Part shown: in pieces, positions 6,386-13,553 of the stretch | How the letters are laid out: each line of letters starts with the position of its first letter | How positions within the stretch are numbered: the first letter of the stretch is position 1 | Source of the DNA: CAZNNH01 sp964574335 | GTDB lineage: Bacteria; Acidobacteriota; Vicinamibacteria; Fen-336 | Assembly (NCBI GenBank): GCA_964574335.1 | Contig: CAZNNH010000162.1 | Coordinates: forward strand, 1 to 14,473 | Direction of reading: 5' to 3' | Length of the DNA stretch: 14,473 nucleotides | The notes under the pieces: model-generated | The model's database searches: none | What the model saw: only the letters and a program-made list of their open reading frames with translations | What the model was told of the DNA's origin: nothing | Position numbers and translations under genes: made by a program

Positions 6386-7777
6386 ATGAGCCGGTCCGCA
6401 AAGAAGCCGCCTCCTGAGGGCCTGCCCGGGGTCGCGACCGAGACGATCCTGGACAGCATCTCCGACGGCGTCTTCACGGTGGACGGAGAGTGGCGGATCT
6501 CGTCCTTCAACCGTGCCGCCGAGCGGATCACCGGTGTCTCCCGGAAAGACGCCATCGGCCGTCGCTGCTCCGACGTCTTCCGGGCCAGCATGTGCGAGGC
6601 CCAGTGCGCCCTGCGCCACACCCTGGAGACCGGAAGCGCCGTCGTCAACCAGGCTGCCTTCATCGTCACCGCCGACGGACGACGGGTCCCCATCAGCGTC
6701 TCGACCGCCTTGCTGCGCGATCAAGGGGGGACGGTGGTGGGGGGCGCCGAGACCTTCCGCGACCTGAGCCTTATCGAGGAGCTGCGCAAGGAGATCCGGG
6801 GACGCTGCCGGGTGGGGGACATCGTCACCCGCAGCGCCGCCATGCGCCGTCTGCTCGAGGTGCTGCCCCAGATCGCCGACAGCGAGAGCACGATCCTGCT
6901 GCAGGGCGAGACCGGCACCGGCAAGGAGCTCTTTACCCGCGCCATCCACCAGCAGAGCCCCCGCCGCTCCGGCCCCTTCGTGGCGGTGAGCTGCGGGGCT
7001 CTCCCCGACTCGCTGCTCGAGTCCGAGCTTTTCGGCTACCGGAAGGGCGCCTTCACGGGCGCCAGCCAAGACAAGGCGGGGCGCTTCGCCCTGGCCCGCG
7101 GCGGCACCCTGTTCCTGGACGAGATCGGCGAGGTGAGCCCGGCCCTGCAGGTCCGCCTGCTGCGGGTCCTGCAGGAGCGGGAGTACGAGCCGCTCGGGGC
7201 CACCCGCACCGAGAAGGCGGACGTACGGGTGGTGGCCGCCACCAACCGCGACCTCGGCAGCCTGGTGGAGCGGGGCCTCTTCCGGCAGGACCTCTACTAT
7301 CGGATCAAGGTGATGAAGCTCGAGCTGCCCCCACTCCGACAGCGGCGGGAGGACGTTCCGCTGCTGGTCGAGCACTTCATCACCGTCTACAATGCGGTCC
7401 AGAACAAGCAGGTGAGCGGGGTCAGCCCCGACGTGCTCGGCGTGCTGACCGCCCACGACTATCCCGGCAACGTGAGGGAGCTGCAGAACGTCATCGAGCA
7501 CGCGTTCATGCTGGTGAGGGAAGGGCAGATCGAGCTTCAGCACCTCCCCCCCGAGCTGGTGCCGGTGCGTCCCCGGGTGGAGGTCGGCCGCAGGATGGCC
7601 GAGACGGTGAACGTCCTCGAGGCCCAGGCGATCCGCGAGGCCCTGTCGCGGGCCGCAGGCAACCGCAACGCCGCGGCCCGTGAGCTGGGCATGCACAAGA
7701 GCACGTTCTTTCGTAAGGCGCGGCGGCTCGGGGTCGAGCTGCCCGAGCGGGACGGCCGATCACGCCGAGCTCAGTGA
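6386..7777 (+). CDS. PAS-domain sigma-54-dependent transcriptional activator
   Basis: This is a 463-aa enhancer-binding protein that would drive open-complex formation by sigma-54 RNA polymerase. The N-terminal PAS domain (about 20-125; ILDSISDGVFTVDGEWRISS) carries C61, C70 and C74 in RRCSDVFRASMCEAQC. The AAA+ domain (about 140-375) has Walker A GETGTGKE (174-181), the sigma-54 contact loop GAFTGA (221-226), Walker B LFLDE (D245, E246) and an arginine-rich sensor region. The C-terminal Fis-type helix-turn-helix (about 413-450) includes GNRNAAARELGMHKSTFFRK. It has no receiver domain, so it senses through PAS rather than through phosphorylation by a partner kinase. It probably shares a transcript with the NifX-like gene. 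The ribosome site is weak. Its target promoters are not evident in this window. The last bases lie in a 31-bp sequence that recurs near 13495. Confidence 0.95.
   Translation: MSRSAKKPPPEGLPGVATETILDSISDGVFTVDGEWRISSFNRAAERITGVSRKDAIGRRCSDVFRASMCEAQCALRHTLETGSAVVNQAAFIVTADGRRVPISVSTALLRDQGGTVVGGAETFRDLSLIEELRKEIRGRCRVGDIVTRSAAMRRLLEVLPQIADSESTILLQGETGTGKELFTRAIHQQSPRRSGPFVAVSCGALPDSLLESELFGYRKGAFTGASQDKAGRFALARGGTLFLDEIGEVSPALQVRLLRVLQEREYEPLGATRTEKADVRVVAATNRDLGSLVERGLFRQDLYYRIKVMKLELPPLRQRREDVPLLVEHFITVYNAVQNKQVSGVSPDVLGVLTAHDYPGNVRELQNVIEHAFMLVREGQIELQHLPPELVPVRPRVEVGRRMAETVNVLEAQAIREALSRAAGNRNAAARELGMHKSTFFRKARRLGVELPERDGRSRRAQ
7745..7775 (+). repeat. 31-bp imperfect direct repeat, copy 1
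   Basis: This copy covers the final codons of the sigma-54 activator. The shared blocks are GAGC, GGACGGCCG and GCCGAGCTCAGT. It matches 13495-13525 at 27 of 31 positions, with differences at one base after GAGC and three bases in the five-base middle. Confidence 0.6.
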
Positions 7778-7954
7778 ACCTCGCGAGCCGACTCGGGTCG
7801 CATCGGGCCAGCTCGTTCGCGGCGCCTGAAGACGGGGGTGAACCGAACGGCGGAAGCGGCTATAGTCTGACGACACGCCTCAGCCAGAGACGAAGCTCGC
7901 TCGGACTGTCGCCATGGGACTCGAACCCGAAGGACGCCTCGGCCCCCGCTTCGT

Positions 7955-7976
7955 CCCGGCTCGCCTCAGAGCCGGG
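7955..7976 (+). terminator. GC hairpin between activator and radical SAM genes
   Basis: CCCGGCTC (7955-7962) and GAGCCGGG (7969-7976) form a perfect 8-bp stem with a 6-nt loop. A pyrimidine-rich but not strongly T-rich stretch follows. It could end the activator transcript or structure the leader of the radical SAM gene, whose ATG lies 50 nt downstream. The remaining intergenic DNA (7778-8026) holds a possible -10 TATAGT near 7862 without a clear -35. Confidence 0.4.
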
Positions 7977-8026
7977 CGTATCCTTCGTTCCCGCCTTCCT
8001 TTCCGGCGCAGGAGTCACGCCAGCTC

Positions 8027-9577
8027 ATGAAGCTGTTCCTGATCTACGTGCGGGATGAAGACTTCTACTACCCGCTGCCGGAGGGCCTGGGCGGCTCCGC
8101 GAACGAGCCGGACCGGGTCAGGGTGATGGCCTTCCCGCCGCTGGGCATCGAGACGCTGGCTCCCGTCATCCGCCAGCACGGCCACCAGGTGCGGATGTTC
8201 GACACCTGCCATCCGCGGATGAAGGAGGAGCACATCGCCCAGGCCCTGCGCGAGGAGGGGCCCGATGCGGTTGCCATCTCGTTCCTCTCGACCACCTCCT
8301 ATCCGGCGGCCAAGAGCATGGCGAAGAGGCTCAAGGACGCCGACCCGAGCATCCCCACGATCCTGGGAGGCGTGTTCGCGACCATGAACCCGATCCAGGT
8401 CATGAGCGACTGCCCCCACGCCGACTTCGTCGGGGTCGGCGACGGCGAGCTGCTGATCCCGGATTTCCTCGACCACCTCGACACCCCGGGCGAGGTGCTG
8501 GGCCTGGTCTGGCGTCACGGCGACGAGATCGTCACAAACCCCTCGCGGCCGCTGGTCCGGGACCTCGACCAGTTCCCCTACCCCGACCGGCAGACCCTGC
8601 CCATCGACTACATCGAGTCGATGCCACTGGACGTGCCTGCCGTGCTCTCGCTCGACAAGTTCACCACCCTGCAGACCTCGCGTGGCTGCCCCTGGTCCTG
8701 CGTCTTCTGCGACATCCCCAGCATCGGCGAGGGTAAGTGGCGGAGCCGCTCGCCCGAGCACGTGCTGGGCGAGATGCAGCAGCTCCAAGATCAGGGCTAT
8801 CGCTCCCTCTACCTCACCGATGATCACTTCCTGCTGCAGCGCAAGCGGATCACGGCGATCTGTGAAGGCATCGTCGAGCGTGGCTTCGAGTTCCGCTGGG
8901 GTTGCGAGGGCCGTGTCGACTCCGTCGGCGTGGAGTGTATGCCCTTGATGGCCAGGGCCAACTGCGGGTTCCTCGCCTTCGGCATCGAGTCGGGAGTCCA
9001 GCGGATCCTCGACCGCCTGCGCAAGGATCAGACCCTGGAGCAGATCGAGCGGGCCGTCTCCGAGGCCAAGCGGCACGGCGTCCGGACCGCCCACGGGTTC
9101 TTCCTGATCGGCAACCCGGGCGAGACCTTCGACGACATCCTGGAGAGCTTCCGCTTCGCCGCGCGCCTCCGGCTCGACACCTTCGGCTTCAACCGGCTCT
9201 GCGCCTACCGCGGCACGCCGCTCTGGACCGAGTACGTCACCCGCGGCATCATCGACGACGCCCGCGACTGGTTCAAGTGGTTCAAGTGCTCGGACATCGA
9301 CCCGACGGTCCTGCCCAGCGAGGTCGTCAACCGGGCGCGCCGGAAGGGCTACGCCCTGCTCTTCCGCCACCGTTTCCTGCGCCGGCCCATCGCCACCTTG
9401 CGGGTGATCCGGCGCTTCGCTCGGTATATGCGGTGGTCGGACGTGCTGAGGCTGCTGTGGAGCCCGTTCCGCAAGCGCACCCTGTTCCGCAAGCCCGAGC
9501 TGCCCGCCAGGATGATCGACGCCGGCCTAGAGGCGCCGGTCCGCGAACCTGAGGCGGCCTCTCCGATCGCCCCTTAG
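8027..9577 (+). CDS. B12-binding-domain radical SAM protein, substrate unknown
   Basis: This is a 516-aa class-B-type radical SAM enzyme. The N-terminal cobalamin-binding-like Rossmann region (about 1-150) shows FPPLGIETLAPVIRQHGHQV, then PDAVAISFLSTTSYPAAKSM and ILGGVFATMNP. It lacks an obvious DxHxxG base-off motif, as is common in BchE-like relatives. The radical SAM core (about 210-420) has the 4Fe-4S motif SRGCPWSCVFC (C221, C225, C228), SLYLTDDHFLL, a GIESG motif in FLAFGIESGVQ, and FFLIGNPGETFDDI. The basic C-terminal tail (about 430-500) is rich in Arg and aromatic residues and may help bind membrane or substrate. An AGGAG lies about 12 nt before the ATG, a long spacing, and no better start is seen. 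Family members methylate, cyclise or rearrange lipids, peptides, tetrapyrroles or secondary metabolites. No neighbour here identifies the substrate. Confidence 0.9.
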   Translation: MKLFLIYVRDEDFYYPLPEGLGGSANEPDRVRVMAFPPLGIETLAPVIRQHGHQVRMFDTCHPRMKEEHIAQALREEGPDAVAISFLSTTSYPAAKSMAKRLKDADPSIPTILGGVFATMNPIQVMSDCPHADFVGVGDGELLIPDFLDHLDTPGEVLGLVWRHGDEIVTNPSRPLVRDLDQFPYPDRQTLPIDYIESMPLDVPAVLSLDKFTTLQTSRGCPWSCVFCDIPSIGEGKWRSRSPEHVLGEMQQLQDQGYRSLYLTDDHFLLQRKRITAICEGIVERGFEFRWGCEGRVDSVGVECMPLMARANCGFLAFGIESGVQRILDRLRKDQTLEQIERAVSEAKRHGVRTAHGFFLIGNPGETFDDILESFRFAARLRLDTFGFNRLCAYRGTPLWTEYVTRGIIDDARDWFKWFKCSDIDPTVLPSEVVNRARRKGYALLFRHRFLRRPIATLRVIRRFARYMRWSDVLRLLWSPFRKRTLFRKPELPARMIDAGLEAPVREPEAASPIAP

Positions 9578-9656
9578 GCTGGGGCGAGACGACCATCGGC
9601 CTGACCCGAGGCGACGGGAGCCGCATCTCGACGACCTGGGCCGAGGGACGCCATGC

Positions 9657-9689
9657 TTGAAATCTGAAGCGATTCGCTTCAATATTCAA
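9657..9689. promoter_or_regulatory. 33-bp interrupted palindrome before the DUF4143 ATPase gene
   Basis: The inner arms TGAAGCGA (9665-9672) and TCGCTTCA (9674-9681) are perfect around a single central base at 9673. The outer arms TTGAA (9657-9661) and TTCAA (9685-9689) are exactly symmetric about the same centre, so 13 of 16 positions pair. It is an AT-rich patch ending 3 bp before the ATG at 9693, where a ribosome site would normally lie. It fits an operator that blocks transcription or translation, or a leader hairpin. Confidence 0.55.
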
Positions 9690-9692
9690 TGT

Positions 9693-10862
9693 ATGGCTTT
9701 GATCGCGCGACCTGCCCACAGTGCCCGCCTGGAGCGGCTGCTTCGCGAGCGGCCGGTCGTGGCCCTGCTGGGGGCGCGGCAGGTCGGCAAGACCACGCTG
9801 GCCCGGGGCCTAGCTCGCCGGTGGAGCGGCCCGTCCACCATCTTCGACCTCGAGGACCCGCGCGACCTAGCCCAGCTCGACGAGCCCACCCTCGCCCTCG
9901 AGGGGCTCAAGGGCCTCGTCGTACTCGACGAGATACAGGCCCGACCGCAGCTGTTTCCCATTCTCCGGGTCCTGGTCGACCGTCCGCGCCGACCCGCTCG
10001 ATTCCTCGTGCTCGGGAGCGCCACGCCCGATCTGCTCCGCCAGGGCGCTGAGACCCTGGCCGGCCGCATCGGGTTCCACGAGCTTGCCGGCTTCGATCTC
10101 GAGGAGGTGGGAGCCAGACGACTCGACCGCCTGTGGTTCCGGGGCGGTTTCCCGCTTTCCTATCTGGCGGGGAGCCACCGCGCCAGCGACGAGTGGCGGC
10201 ACGACTTCATACGCACCTTTCTCGAACGCGACATGCCGCGCCTGGGTGGCGCGCTACCGGCCGCGGCGCTCGAGCGGTTCTGGACGATGCTCGCCCACTA
10301 CCACGGACAGGTCTGGAACGCCTGCGCCTTCGCGCGCTCCTTCGGGGTCTCGCATACGACCGTGAGGAAGTACCTGGACCTGCTCTCGGGTGGTTACGCC
10401 ATCGAGCAGCTGCGGCCCTGGGCCGAGAACGTGGGGAAGCGTGTCGTGCGCTCCCCGAAGGTCTATCTGACCGACAGCGGGATTCTCCACGCACTGCTCG
10501 GCCTCGCGACGCCGCGGGACCTGCTGCGCCACCCGGTGCTGGGTGCGAGCTGGGAGGGGTTCGTTCTGGCTCAGGTCCGACGGACCCTCCGCGCCCGCGC
10601 TGAGGAGTGCTTCTTCTGGGCCACCCACGCGGGAGCCGAACTGGATCTGCTGGTCGTCAACGGGAGACGACGACTTGGGTTTGAGATCAAGCGCACCGAC
10701 ACGCCAAAGGTGACCGCTTCGATGCGGAGCGCTCTCGAGACGCTCCGGCTCGATCATCTGGATGTGGTGCACGCCGGGGAACAGACCTACCCCCTCACGA
10801 AGGAGGTCAGGGCAGTGTCCGCCGCCCGGTTGAGCACCGACCTGACAGCCTTGCGCCGCTGA
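9693..10862 (+). CDS. AAA ATPase with C-terminal DUF4143 domain
   Basis: This is a 389-aa protein of the widespread ATPase/DUF4143 family, whose cellular role is poorly defined. The N-terminal AAA part has Walker A GARQVGKTT (27-35, K33), Walker B GLVVLDEIQ (D79, E80) and the sensor-like FLVLGSATPD (104-113). A middle helical region follows, with a winged-helix-like segment SFGVSHTTVRKYLDLL. The C-terminal DUF4143 region ends in ELDLL (E316, D318) and FEIKRT (E331, K333), a spacing like a PD-(D/E)xK nuclease core. I chose the ATG at 9693 over the TTG at 9657 because the extra residues fall wholly inside a palindrome and add nothing family-like. No clear ribosome site is seen before either. 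It is convergent with the TPR gene. Such genes are often accessory and horizontally mobile. Confidence 0.88.
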   Translation: MALIARPAHSARLERLLRERPVVALLGARQVGKTTLARGLARRWSGPSTIFDLEDPRDLAQLDEPTLALEGLKGLVVLDEIQARPQLFPILRVLVDRPRRPARFLVLGSATPDLLRQGAETLAGRIGFHELAGFDLEEVGARRLDRLWFRGGFPLSYLAGSHRASDEWRHDFIRTFLERDMPRLGGALPAAALERFWTMLAHYHGQVWNACAFARSFGVSHTTVRKYLDLLSGGYAIEQLRPWAENVGKRVVRSPKVYLTDSGILHALLGLATPRDLLRHPVLGASWEGFVLAQVRRTLRARAEECFFWATHAGAELDLLVVNGRRRLGFEIKRTDTPKVTASMRSALETLRLDHLDVVHAGEQTYPLTKEVRAVSAARLSTDLTALRR

Positions 10863-10917
10863 CGACCACACCTAATGACAAGCTACGAGTCTGCAGGTCA
10901 GAGGTCACCCGCTCCCG

Positions 10918-10935
10918 GCCGACATCTGTGTCGGC
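10918..10935. terminator. Hairpin between convergent ATPase and TPR genes
   Basis: GCCGACA (10918-10924) and TGTCGGC (10929-10935) form a perfect 7-bp stem with a 4-nt loop, in the 115-bp gap between two convergent genes. There is no T-tract on either side, so a bidirectional terminator role is suggested mainly by position. Confidence 0.4.
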
Positions 10936-10977
10936 GAATGGCCGCAACGTGCTCCGCCCAGCCGGAGACGCAAACGA

Positions 10978-12663
10978 TCAGTCGTCTCGCGCGGTCTGGC
11001 ACGAGCCGGACAAGGCGGCTCGGAGCTTGCGCATGTCCGCGCCGGCCCGGGCGGCGAGGCCTGCGTAGAAGCGTGCCTTGTAGAGGTCGTGGCTGAGGCA
11101 ATGGCACCAGGCGACGCCGAGGAGCGCCTCGCCCTTTCGCCGCGGAGCTACGTCCGGAACGTGCTCATACGCGTCGATGGCCCGTTCCCATTGCCCGCCC
11201 GCTCGATAGCTCTGCGCCACGCCCAGCGCCGCGTCGCCGTTTCCTGGATCGAGCTTGAGGGCCTCCCGGTACGCGGCCACGGCCTTCTCGACCCGTGGCG
11301 GCCGGAAGCTCCGGTAGACCGCGCCCAGGTCGATGAGGGTTTCGGGTTCCCGCCCCTCAGGCTGTCCGGTGACCTCGAGCAGCTCCGCCAACGCTTCATC
11401 GGGGCGACCGTCCCGGGTCAGGAAAACACCGTGTCGCGCGCGGTAGCGCAGGTTGTGGGGTTCGCACTCGACCGCGCGGCCGTAGGCATCGGCGGCCACC
11501 GCCCGCTCACCCACCGCTTCGGCGGCGTCGCCGTGAGCGGCGTGGGCCTCGGCCAGCCCGGGGAGGGCCGTGACGGCACGGTCGAGAGCGGCCTTGGCCT
11601 CCGCCCAGTCCCCGGTCTTCAGTAGCGCCCGGCCCAGAAGGAGCTGGGCGCCTCCGGTGGCACTCATGTGGCCGGGCAGGGCCCGAAGGCCGGCGAGCGT
11701 CCCCTCGGCGTCGCCGGCGCGAAGCCGCAACGCGAGCGTCGCCACCTGCGGGGCCGCCCACGTGGGGTCGAGAGCGGCGGCCTCTTCGTAGGCCGCCCGG
11801 GCCTGATCGAGCTGCTCCCGGCTCTCGAACACGCGCCCCAGCTCCAGCCTGACGAGAGGATTGCCCGGCTCCAGGAAGGTCGCCTGCTGAACGGCTGCCG
11901 CGGCGTCGCTGCTCGCATCCCGCGGGTCCGCCGCGAGAGCCGCCACGCCAATGGCGGCGAGGGCCTCCGCGCAGCTTGGGTTGGCCTCCGCGGCGGCGTG
12001 GGCGGTCTCGAGGGCCTCCGCCGCCCTACCCTGGACGGCCAAGGCCCGCGCCAGCCCGGCCAGGGCCAGGACCGAGCGTGGCTCGATCTCCGAGGCCCGC
12101 CGGTAGGCGGCCTCAGCCTTCTGGGCGAGCCCCTGGGCCAGAAACGCATCGCCGCTGGCGAGCTGCGCTGGGCCGGAGCCGGGCGCGGCTCGTGTGGCCT
12201 CGGCCGCCGTCGTGCTCGCCCCCGGGTCGCCCGCCCGCGCCTCCGCCCGAGCCAGGGCAGAGAGGCTGGCGGCCCCGGCCGCGGCCTCGACCGCCTGCCG
12301 GGCAAGGTCCGCGGCCTCTGCCACCGTGCCGGTGCGCAAGGCGAAGGCCGACCGGGCGGCGAGGACGCGGGCTCGTACCGCAGGTGGCGCGCCCGTCGAC
12401 CGCGCCAGCGCCTCCTCGAGCGCAGCCCCGGCATCGTCGAGGCGCCCCAGCCTCGATAGGAAGCTGGCCAGCGCGAGCGGCGCCTCTGGATCGCGGCGGG
12501 CCTTCGAGACGGCCTTCCTCAGGGTCTTGACGGCATCGTCCTGCTTGCCCTCGGCGAGCTGGTGCTCCGCCTTGGCCACGGCCCTGTCCAGGCGCTGGTC
12601 GGCCCAGGCTGGTAGCGTCACTCCGAGCGTCACCAGCGCCACGGCGACCGGTAGCAGTCGCAT
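10978..12663 (-). CDS. Exported tetratricopeptide-repeat protein
   Basis: This is a 561-aa protein with a Sec signal peptide (hydrophobic core VAVALVTLGVTL, cleavage probably after PAWA) and then almost nothing but TPR-like helical pairs, roughly a dozen. Examples are AEAAYRRASEIEPRSVLALA, ARAAYEEAAALDPTWAAPQV and AVAAYREALKLDPGNGDAAL. TPR arrays are protein-binding scaffolds, so this one probably works in the periplasm or at the outer membrane. No catalytic domain is visible. The C-terminus has two cysteines in AWCHC and one more near the end. I chose the ATG at 12663, where GGGAGG lies five bases upstream. A GTG two codons earlier overlaps that site. It is divergent from the toxin-antitoxin pair and convergent with the ATPase gene, with no clear functional partner. 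Confidence 0.87.
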   Translation of the reverse strand: MRLLPVAVALVTLGVTLPAWADQRLDRAVAKAEHQLAEGKQDDAVKTLRKAVSKARRDPEAPLALASFLSRLGRLDDAGAALEEALARSTGAPPAVRARVLAARSAFALRTGTVAEAADLARQAVEAAAGAASLSALARAEARAGDPGASTTAAEATRAAPGSGPAQLASGDAFLAQGLAQKAEAAYRRASEIEPRSVLALAGLARALAVQGRAAEALETAHAAAEANPSCAEALAAIGVAALAADPRDASSDAAAAVQQATFLEPGNPLVRLELGRVFESREQLDQARAAYEEAAALDPTWAAPQVATLALRLRAGDAEGTLAGLRALPGHMSATGGAQLLLGRALLKTGDWAEAKAALDRAVTALPGLAEAHAAHGDAAEAVGERAVAADAYGRAVECEPHNLRYRARHGVFLTRDGRPDEALAELLEVTGQPEGREPETLIDLGAVYRSFRPPRVEKAVAAYREALKLDPGNGDAALGVAQSYRAGGQWERAIDAYEHVPDVAPRRKGEALLGVAWCHCLSHDLYKARFYAGLAARAGADMRKLRAALSGSCQTARDD

Positions 12664-12804
12664 CCTCACCTCCCGCCTACGAGTCTACCGTCGCTTCCCC
12701 TGCGCCGATAGCCTGGAACCCGACGCTCAGGAAGCCGATCCGCTCGCCGTGGCGGCGCTCCCGCAGGCGGGTCGTGCCTCCGGCCCCTTGTCGCATCCGC
12801 TGCT

Positions 12805-12825
12805 CTGTATTAGATTCCAATACAG
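12805..12825. promoter_or_regulatory. Palindromic operator of the toxin-antitoxin pair
   Basis: Arms CTGTATT (12805-12811) and AATACAG (12819-12825) are perfect, with two more pairs inside around the centre at 12815, giving 9 of 10 symmetric positions. It is an AT-rich island in the GC-rich divergent region and ends next to the AGGAGGG ribosome site of the antitoxin gene. Ribbon-helix-helix antitoxins normally bind such dyads to repress their own operon, so autoregulation is likely. Confidence 0.6.
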
Positions 12826-12833
12826 GAGGGAGC

Positions 12834-13052
12834 ATGCGAGAGACGGTGACTGTCAGCCTGCCGCCGGGGATCCGCCGAGAGCTCGACCGGATCGCCACCC
12901 AGGAGGGTGTGTCCCGCAGCGAAGTGCTCCGGGCCTCGCTGGAGGACTACTTCTTCGTGCGCCGCTTCCGGGCGCTGCGGCAACGGATGATGGCCTCGGC
13001 CCAGGCGCAGGGTATCTTCACGGACGAGGACGTCTTCGATCGCGTGTCATGA
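12834..13052 (+). CDS. Ribbon-helix-helix (CopG-type) antitoxin
   Basis: This is a 72-aa DNA-binding antitoxin. The N-terminal strand RETVTVSLPPGI and helices RRELDRIATQEGVSRSEVLR are a textbook ribbon-helix-helix fold, in which a dimer's paired strands read the operator. The tail (about 37-72, from YFFVRRFRALRQ) would wrap the toxin. AGGAGGG precedes the ATG. An in-frame ATG 20 codons upstream would run through the palindrome and is not favoured. The stop overlaps the toxin start as ATGA, so the two proteins should be translationally coupled. Confidence 0.9.
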   Translation: MRETVTVSLPPGIRRELDRIATQEGVSRSEVLRASLEDYFFVRRFRALRQRMMASAQAQGIFTDEDVFDRVS

Positions 13053-13462
13053 GGCTGGTCCTCGACGCGAACGTCCTGATCGCCGCTTTCGTCGCGCGGG
13101 GCGTGTGCGCCGAGCTGCTCGAGCATTCCGTTCGTGAGCACGAGCCCGTCACGTCGGCGGCGATCCTGGAGGAAGTCCGCCGTAGCCTCGTCGGCAAGAT
13201 CCAGGTGGCCGCGGCCGAGGCGGACCGGGCGGTCACACTGCTGCGCACTCGTCTCGAACTGGTCGAGCCCGCCGCCCTCGGGGCTCAGGTGTGCCGGGAC
13301 CCGGACGATGACATGGTCCTGGGCACGGCGCTTGCGGGCCGTTGCGCTGCCATAGTCACCGGAGACAAGGACCTGCTAGACATGGTCCGCTACCGGGGCA
13401 TCGAGATCGTCTCGCCGCGCGGCTTCTGGAGCTTCGAAAGCCGCCCACACTCCGAAGGGTGA
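13049..13462 (+). CDS. PIN-domain toxin (putative RNase)
   Basis: This is a 137-aa PIN-domain protein of the COG1569-like putative toxin family. PIN toxins are Mg-dependent ribonucleases. Acidic active-site positions are D6 in MRLVLDANVLIAAF, a glutamate in the AAILEEVRRSL helix, the D-rich CRDPDDDMVLGTAL segment, and the final Asp in IVTGDKDLL. The ATG overlaps the antitoxin stop by two bases. An open frame runs far upstream of this ATG, but it is a shadow of the TPR gene. The length is normal and all expected acidic positions are present, so the toxin looks intact. Confidence 0.9.
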   Translation: MRLVLDANVLIAAFVARGVCAELLEHSVREHEPVTSAAILEEVRRSLVGKIQVAAAEADRAVTLLRTRLELVEPAALGAQVCRDPDDDMVLGTALAGRCAAIVTGDKDLLDMVRYRGIEIVSPRGFWSFESRPHSEG

Positions 13463-13468
13463 CAACTC

Positions 13469-13514
13469 CGGGGGCCACGGCGCTGATCGCCGCGGAGCCG
13501 GACGGCCGCCCCCG
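13469..13514. terminator. Nested GC-rich stem structure after the PIN gene
   Basis: Outer arms CGGGGGC (13469-13475) and GCCCCCG (13508-13514) are complementary. An inner hairpin CGGCG/CGCCG (13478-13482 with 13488-13492) lies within. It sits in the 91-bp gap between the convergent PIN and GH43 genes. A terminator role is plausible, but there is no T-tract. Confidence 0.3.
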
Positions 13515-13525
13515 CCGAGCTCAGT
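13495..13525 (+). repeat. 31-bp imperfect direct repeat, copy 2
   Basis: This is the second copy of the sequence at 7745-7775, in the same orientation and identical at 27 of 31 positions. Here it is intergenic, between the PIN gene and the GH43 gene, and partly overlaps the stem structure at 13469-13514. Confidence 0.6.
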
Positions 13526-13553
13526 CGTAGGCCCCTCGGACCTCCTCGGTTGG

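Noticed and set aside
7915..7945. tRNA T-arm-like string on the minus strand (GGGTTCGAGTCCC near 7920-7932)
   Set aside because: Only the loop fits. The stem breaks after three pairs, and no acceptor, anticodon or D arm can be built around it.
8015..9370. Minus-strand 451-codon open frame opposite the radical SAM gene
   Set aside because: It is antisense to a gene with clear catalytic motifs, and its composition is typical of a shadow frame.
12194..13048. N-terminal extension of the PIN protein by an open frame back to 12194
   Set aside because: The extension is antisense to the TPR gene and passes through the antitoxin gene. The ATGA overlap at 13049 marks the true start.
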